NCBI GenBank assembly: GCA_029718625.1
Contig: CM056376.1
Location: forward strand, 25,637,496 to 25,701,495
Direction of reading: 5' to 3'
Length of the DNA: 64,000 nt
Source: Synaphobranchus kaupii
Taxonomy: Eukaryota > Chordata > Actinopteri > Anguilliformes > Synaphobranchidae
Positions 58,854 through 64,000 of this stretch are shown here, piece after piece. The position numbers were made by a program, and so were the translations under genes. The first letter of the stretch is position 1. Each line of letters opens with the position of its first letter. Under the pieces are notes generated by a model. That model searched no databases. It saw nothing but the letters and a program-made list of their open reading frames with translations, and was not told the DNA's origin.

Positions 58854-60194
58854 CTTTTTATATGGGCCATGCAAAAAACCTGAGGAATGTAACATTTCTA
58901 GCCATACATTTAAAAATGTACGTATTATGAAGGCTTTTCAGCAGTTAGTTTATAGAAGAAATATATGTTATAATATTCATTCTGAAAAATAATATATGTA
59001 TAATGTGACATAAATGGGAAAAAGAAAACTGATAATGGACATATAGATAAAATAGATTAGTTACAGAGGCTGAATATTTAAATACATTCTTATAATTAAA
59101 AGGTTTTGACAAATATTGACACAAGGCCTTTATCTGACACACATCCCCCCCCCCCCCCCGCCCCAACAAAAAAAAGAAAAAAAAAAGAATAAATAAAATA
59201 AAATAAAACAATAAAAACCTGTAACTCTGGGGAAACCACATGGGGGAACACATATGACAGAGAATTTTGGGGATTGTATCACCAATCACGTACATGAGAG
59301 GTCATTATTAGTAAGACTGACAAAGCCGGATTGAAGGTGTTATTTGCCTCCACTCTTTCAGTAGGAGCTGTGGGGTTTTTTAATGCACAAGGGGTAAAGA
59401 TCTTGATTAAATATCTCAACTGAAAGATGGTACCTCCTGCAGCTAGATTACCCCATCACAGAATCAGGCCTTTATTTTTTATGTTGTTCCCCAGGGAAGT
59501 GTGGCCTTATTTTCCAACCAAAACCATCCCAGCAGCAACCTCCTTTCAACAGTAGGCATCTCATCCAAGTTTTAAGTTCTAAGCCCGGCCCCAATTATTT
59601 TCTGCAGTTCAATGCAAGACGTATGCAGGGCATTGTGAAGGGTCAGTGGATCCTTTAGGAGAGGTCCAGAAATTCCAGAAAAGCCTTATAAAAGGGAATT
59701 TTCAATGGGAGTCTATGAATAATGTAGGTTTGGATTTTATGATCATGTTCAGGTCTGGGATTACAGTTACTTGTGTACTTCTATAGTTAAAATATGGGTT
59801 ATCAAGTTCTCAAGTTCCACTGTTTCAGCACTCTGAGGAAATAACAACTTTTTGTGTCAACCTGCTAGGGAATGTTTAACACACATTGGTCACCTACATG
59901 GTGCATGTAGATAAAACATGGTCTTTGTTTACTGTTTGTGTACCTGCCTAACCTTTCCACCCCACATCATCTGCTGAGCTGCCATTGTGTTCACAACAAA
60001 AGAAAATGGCTCTATTAGACAAAACATCCAACAGCAGTCCATGCACAATGCTTACTACTCACTGCCTGTGTAGCTGGTGTAGCTCGGCTAGTTCGCTAGT
60101 AAGCACAGTGAGGTGCAGTAAAGCGAAGGCCTTGTAGCAGGTTACCGTGACAACACTCTCTGGCGACGCAACCTTACCCTTAGCTATCGGCGAT

Positions 60195-60270
60195 GTCGTC
60201 TTTAGCTGATTGGTAACGCGTTCGCTTACGAGTGAGAGGAGTGGGGTTCAAATCTCACCTTGGACTTCTG
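60195..60270 (+). repeat. tRNA-like SINE head
   Basis: Contains an A-box-like TTAGCTGATTGGTAACGCG and a B-box-like GGGGTTCAAATCTC at tRNA-like spacing. No acceptor-stem pairing or anticodon loop is clear enough to call a functional tRNA. Most likely a SINE head or tRNA pseudogene. Confidence 0.55.
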
Positions 60271-60343
60271 AGTAAAAGTAAGCTTCTCTCTTTCTATACG
60301 GTTACACCTGGAAAGTGTCTGCAGAAAAGATGGCCCCCAATAA

Positions 60344-60500
60344 CAGGCCATTTTACATACACACACATTCCATGCACATCAATTACAGGCCATTTTACAT
60401 ACACGCACATTCCATGCACACCAATTACAGGCCATTTTACATACACGCACATTCCATGTGCACCAATCACAGGAAATTTTACATGCACTCACATACCAAG
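60344..60500. repeat. 42-bp tandem repeat, about 3.7 units
   Basis: Units start CAGGCCATTTTACATACAC at 60344, 60386 and 60428; a diverged one is at 60470. A period of 42 keeps a 14-residue peptide repeat open, an artefact. Confidence 0.95.
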
Positions 60501-61160
60501 GGTATCACTGGGACAGCTGCTGTATATTCATCAAAGCACCAAAGAAGGTGAGGTTTAAAAAAAAAAGAAAAGAAAGAAACTTGCAAATTAAATAATAAAA
60601 AAAAAGTCAATTTGAACAAACTCACAGAACAAAGCCACTTTTCCCATTAGTAATGTTCTTTAAGTGATCGTAATGGATATCCTTTAATTGCTGCTAGATT
60701 CAAGATAATATAAACACCTGCAATTAGAGACTACAAATTATAATAAAACTGCAAAGCAGTTATGTCCTATATTGGGCAGGGTGCAGTTAATGAAATCTCC
60801 TGGGAAGAACAGCCCTAATTTATGTGAAATTAGCATACTTGCCTACGACCCATAGCCCATAATTACTTAGATGATTACATTATTGGACTAAAAAGACTTG
60901 TATTTTACTCTGACAAAAACACATTAAAAGTTACTTTTCTTAACCCCCTCTCCACCACTGCCACCTTAAAGGCACCGTCATAACAGATAACGTGAATGTC
61001 ACTAAAAACATTTCTTAAAATGGCTGGGTGCTGCATTGTGGGGATTTTACAGCAACAGTCTCTGAGCTGTGTAAGGGTTCCATTCCTATGACCCCAATGT
61101 GAGTTGATTTATGGGTCGCAACTAAATTTGTAAATAAAAAAATTTGCAATTGTACTGTAA

Positions 61161-61299
61161 TTAATTGCATAGATTTTTCAACTATGAACCAGATGCCCTA
61201 AATGGCCTTGATTTCACCGTCATCACATTCCATTAATTTTGCCACACACCGCTGTTCCCGGGATATTTTCAGGGAAGAAAATGCTGACCTCGTTTATAA
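61161..61299 (+). repeat. 139-bp exact direct repeat, copy 2
   Basis: Identical to 58409-58547, 2752 bp downstream in the same orientation, and about 190 bp before the Sleeping Beauty-type relic. Confidence 0.92.
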
Positions 61300-61490
61300 A
61301 CAGTGCAGCGTAAATTAACCACGTCACACAGCCAAGAATATCTGTGCAATCATTGGCTGACTATCCAAAACATTTTCAAATGAAAACAACCGCGAATCCA
61401 CGGTTAACCAATAGCAGAGAGACAAATGACGCTATGGTTCGAATTCGAACCATTTTTAATAGGGCCGTCGCGAAGGAGTTAAGGCCTACC

Positions 61491-62731
61491 TTCAAACTCA
61501 GTGCTTCTTTGCTTGACATCATGGGAAAATCTAAAGAAATCAGCCAAGACCTCAAAAAGAAAATTGTGGACCTCCACAAGTCTGGTTCATCCTTGGGAGC
61601 AATTTCCAAACGCCAGAAGGTACCACGTTCCTCTGTACAAACAATAGTACGCAAGTATAAACACCATGGCACCCCGCAGCCGTCATACCGCTCAGGAAGG
61701 AGGTGTGTTCTGTCTCCTAGAGATGACTGTGCTTTGGTGCGAAAAGTGCAAATCAATCCCAGAAAAATAGCAAAGGACCTTGTGAAGATGCTGGATCTAT
61801 ATCCACAGTAAAACGAGTCCTATATCGACATAACCTGAAAAGCTGCTCAGCAAGGAAGAAACCACTACTCCAAAACCATAAAAAGCCAGACTACAGTTTG
61901 CAACTGCACATAGGGACAAAGATCTTACTTTTTGGAGAAATGTCCTCTGGTCTGATGAAACAAAAATTTAACTGTTTGGCCATAATGACTCACCCTTTTT
62001 GGAGGAAAAAGGGTGAGGCTTGCAAGCTGAAGAACACCATCCGAACCGTGAAGCACGGGGGTGGCAGCATCATGTTGTGGGGGTGCTTTGCTGCAGGAGG
62101 GACTGGTGCACTTCATAAAATAGATGGCATGATGAGGAAGGAAAATTATGTGGATATATTGAAGCAACATCTCAAAACATCAGCTAGAAAGTTGACCCAA
62201 AGCATACTTCCAAAGTTGTGGCAAAATGGCTTAAGGACAACAAAGTCAAGGTATTAGAGTGGCCATCACAAAGTCCTCAATCCAATTGAAAATTTGTGGG
62301 CAGAACTGAAAAAGCATGTGCGAGCAAGGAGGCCTACAAACCTGACTCAGTTACACCAGTTCTGTCAGGAGGAATGGGCCAAATTTCTAGCAACTTATTG
62401 TGAGAAGCTTGTGGAAGGCTATACGAAACATTTGACCCAAGTTAAACAATTTAAAGGCAATGCTACCAAATACTAACAGAGTGTATGTAAAATTCTCACC
62501 CACTGGGAATGTGATCAAATAAATAAAAGCTGAAATAACTAATTCTCTCTACTATTATTCTGATTCTACTATATATTTCTTCTATAAACTAACTGATGAA
62601 AAAATATTATTATTTCACATTCTTAAAATAAAGTCGTGATCCTAACTGACCTAAGACAGGGAATGTTTACTAGGATTAAATGTCAGGAATTGTCGAAAAC
62701 TGAGTTTAAATGGATTTGGCTTCAACTGTAT
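61491..62731 (+). mobile_element. 5'-truncated Sleeping Beauty-type Tc1 relic
   Basis: Contains the transposase gene and the 3' inverted repeat of a salmonid-type Tc1: inner direct repeat GTGTATGTAAAATTCT at about 62484, the conserved AAAATAAAGTCGTGATCCTA block, and a terminal CTTCAACTGTA ending at about 62731. The last outer direct repeat is partly deleted. The 5' inverted repeat is missing; recognisable element sequence starts near 61491. It cannot transpose. Confidence 0.9.
61521..62476 (+). pseudogene. Sleeping Beauty-type transposase pseudogene
   Basis: The ATG at 61521 starts MGKSKEISQDLKKKIVDLHK. It continues through the paired-like domains (SVQTIVRKYKHHG), a GRR hook and [10 protein letters not shown], then breaks at about 61790 with a small deletion and a frameshift. 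The region of the first Asp (WSDETKI) is followed by an in-frame stop. The [20 protein letters not shown] segment is in another frame. The segment holding the second Asp is partly deleted before [12 protein letters not shown]. The last part ([20 protein letters not shown] to FKGNATKY) closes at 62474-62476, and its SPDLNP line reads SPQSNP. Several frameshifts plus a stop make it dead. The intact family protein is about 340 residues. Confidence 0.9.
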
Positions 62732-64000
62732 GTGTTATTGTGTTGTATTGGATCTTGTTACCATCATGAAAAATCCTAGTATGTTTATTAGTGTGTCACA
62801 ACTCACATTAATAAAGCTGGCTAAAAACCACCACAAGACAAAACCATTAGTCTACATTGCTTATCCAGATAATAACATTTTTTGGAAGTATTCATACACC
62901 AATGATGTTTGCTTGTGATGTGGTAGAAATCAATGTACACCTTTCAGTCCATATAGCTCACGATAAGCGGTCACTTACAGTGTGGCAGAATCATGAATAT
63001 CAATGCATTCAAATGTACATTTCTTACATTTATGAAGTATGTGAAGTCGTATTAGTGGATGTTCATTGGCCACCCATGATTTTAATTGTAAGGCTTGAAG
63101 CCATGTCAATCTTGTACTTCCATTATTAATTCAGTAACCACTTAAAGTCTGTTCCAAACCACGTCTATAGGCCATTATGGACTCCAGGGGGTTTGTTCCA
63201 GTTCTGTCCGCAAAGATGTACAAAAAAAAGAAAGAAAGAAAAAGCCATAAAATATTTTTTTTTTAAAGAAAAAAAGAAAGAAAGTGTTTAGGCGAAATGA
63301 CACTGGATCCACATTGAAGAAGACTATAACGCCCTGGGTCAGACATTGTCTGAAGTAAGATCACATATTCTGTATGGTTGGACATAGTTTGCCTAATGAG
63401 AGGGGTCAGGAGGAGTAGTATAATTAATGTACAACAGGACCCCAGGGAAATATCACTCAGTATCCTAATCATCTGAATCATAATGATCTGTGGCAGTGAC
63501 TACGGGGAGGCGGTTAGAACGCATTTACAACACCGTCACACTGCACACGCTCAGACTAACGATCACCTCCAGGGCCTCAGCGCGAAAAGAGAAAAAAGAC
63601 AGAGGGGATCCGAGCCGTCCATCCCGTACGCCCGCAAACTGACGCTCTGGGAGAAAGGGATCTGTTAGGGGGGGGGGGGGGGGGGGGGGACGGGTAGGGT
63701 TCGGAACGGGTAGGGTTTCGGACCGTGTTCTGCAGACAGGGCGGTTAAAGGAACGAGCGTGTTGAGCGGCCTACCCTAAGCGGTACTGCCTTTGTCTCTC
63801 AAAATATGCTCCCAGGACACATCGCCGTGCACACACAATCAATAACTTCCGTTCTGAAACAGGAGTCTGGTGTTCCAGGCCTTATTGTGGTAATTTGACG
63901 GACCCCAGAGACGATATTTAAAGATTCAGAATTATTTCTTTAAAGTTCCTCTCATATTCTCCAAAGATAGATCAATGTGAATTGTATGTATCACATAATT
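62732..64000. other. Unique DNA, no gene seen
   Basis: AT-rich sequence, A/G-rich runs near 63225-63285, and a G homopolymer at about 63668-63690 within a GC-richer patch. No exon recognised. Confidence 0.45.

Larger units (their letters stand above)
56912..60185. other. Unique DNA with one miniature element, no gene seen
   Basis: AT-rich DNA, a C homopolymer near 59145-59159, and the first copy of the exact 139-bp repeat. No exon recognised. Confidence 0.45.

Noticed and set aside
60195..60270. Functional tRNA gene
   Set aside because: A- and B-box-like sequences are present, but I could not fit a complete cloverleaf with acceptor stem and anticodon loop. It is more likely a SINE head.
60315..60558. 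His/Tyr-rich 14-residue repeat peptide
   Set aside because: Produced by the 42-bp tandem repeat. There is no other coding support.

Overview
The window looks like intergenic or intronic DNA from a ray-finned fish, most likely a teleost. The evidence is the transposon population: Tc1-like elements including a Sleeping Beauty-type relic, hAT-type miniature elements, a sushi-like Ty3/Gypsy chromovirus, tRNA-headed SINEs with an L2/HpaI-type tail, and many dinucleotide repeats. Base composition is AT-rich with short GC/CpG-rich islands. Two runs of exactly 500 N (14545-15044 and 41927-42426) are scaffold gaps. I find no convincing host protein-coding gene. Every long reading frame belongs to a transposable element, is a shadow of one, or runs through a tandem repeat.

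Layout. 1-14.5 kb: unique AT-rich DNA with an internally deleted Tc1 (1105-1654), a hAT miniature element with a perfect 8-bp target duplication (3785-4100), an L2-type tail (8055-8130), a TA-flanked miniature element (8208-8621), a 41-bp minisatellite (10204-10563), a Penelope-like GIY-YIG fragment (about 10570-10860) and small inverted-repeat elements. 15-20.3 kb: largely unique, with one very G-rich block. 20.3-31 kb: an LTR-retrotransposon cluster made of two solo LTRs (20361-21807 and 22796-23449) followed by a complete 7150-bp chromovirus (23826-30975). 31-36 kb: unique. 36.2-41.6 kb: a nest of DNA transposons. 43.8-50.7 kb: a Tc1-type miniature element, a 16-bp minisatellite, a 48-bp x 29 minisatellite and a long-TIR Tc1 derivative that keeps only the DNA-binding part of transposase. 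51-64 kb: unique DNA with dispersed repeats, an exact 139-bp direct duplication, tRNA-like SINE pieces and a 5'-truncated Sleeping Beauty-type relic.

The most informative locus is the chromovirus. Its two 1402-bp LTRs appear identical and are flanked by a 5-bp duplication (CAATG). Gag and Pol are open. Gag ends in a CCHC knuckle. Pol carries protease, RT (YIDD), RNase H, a DD35E integrase and a C-terminal chromodomain. Two RNA-level devices can be read directly. The first is an 11-nt sequence placed 30 bp after the TATA-like box that is perfectly complementary to the 11 nt next to the 5' LTR, which is the Tf1/sushi self-priming arrangement. The second is a correctly phased C CCA AAA slippery heptamer followed 3 nt later by a strong stem-loop that contains the gag stop codon. 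Together these suggest a recently inserted, possibly still mobile, self-primed chromovirus. A second notable locus is the 36.2-39.7 kb nest. There a Tc1 element lies between two inverted copies of the end of an unclassified transposon, next to an orphan Tc1 tip, as if an aberrant repair event had folded the locus back on itself.
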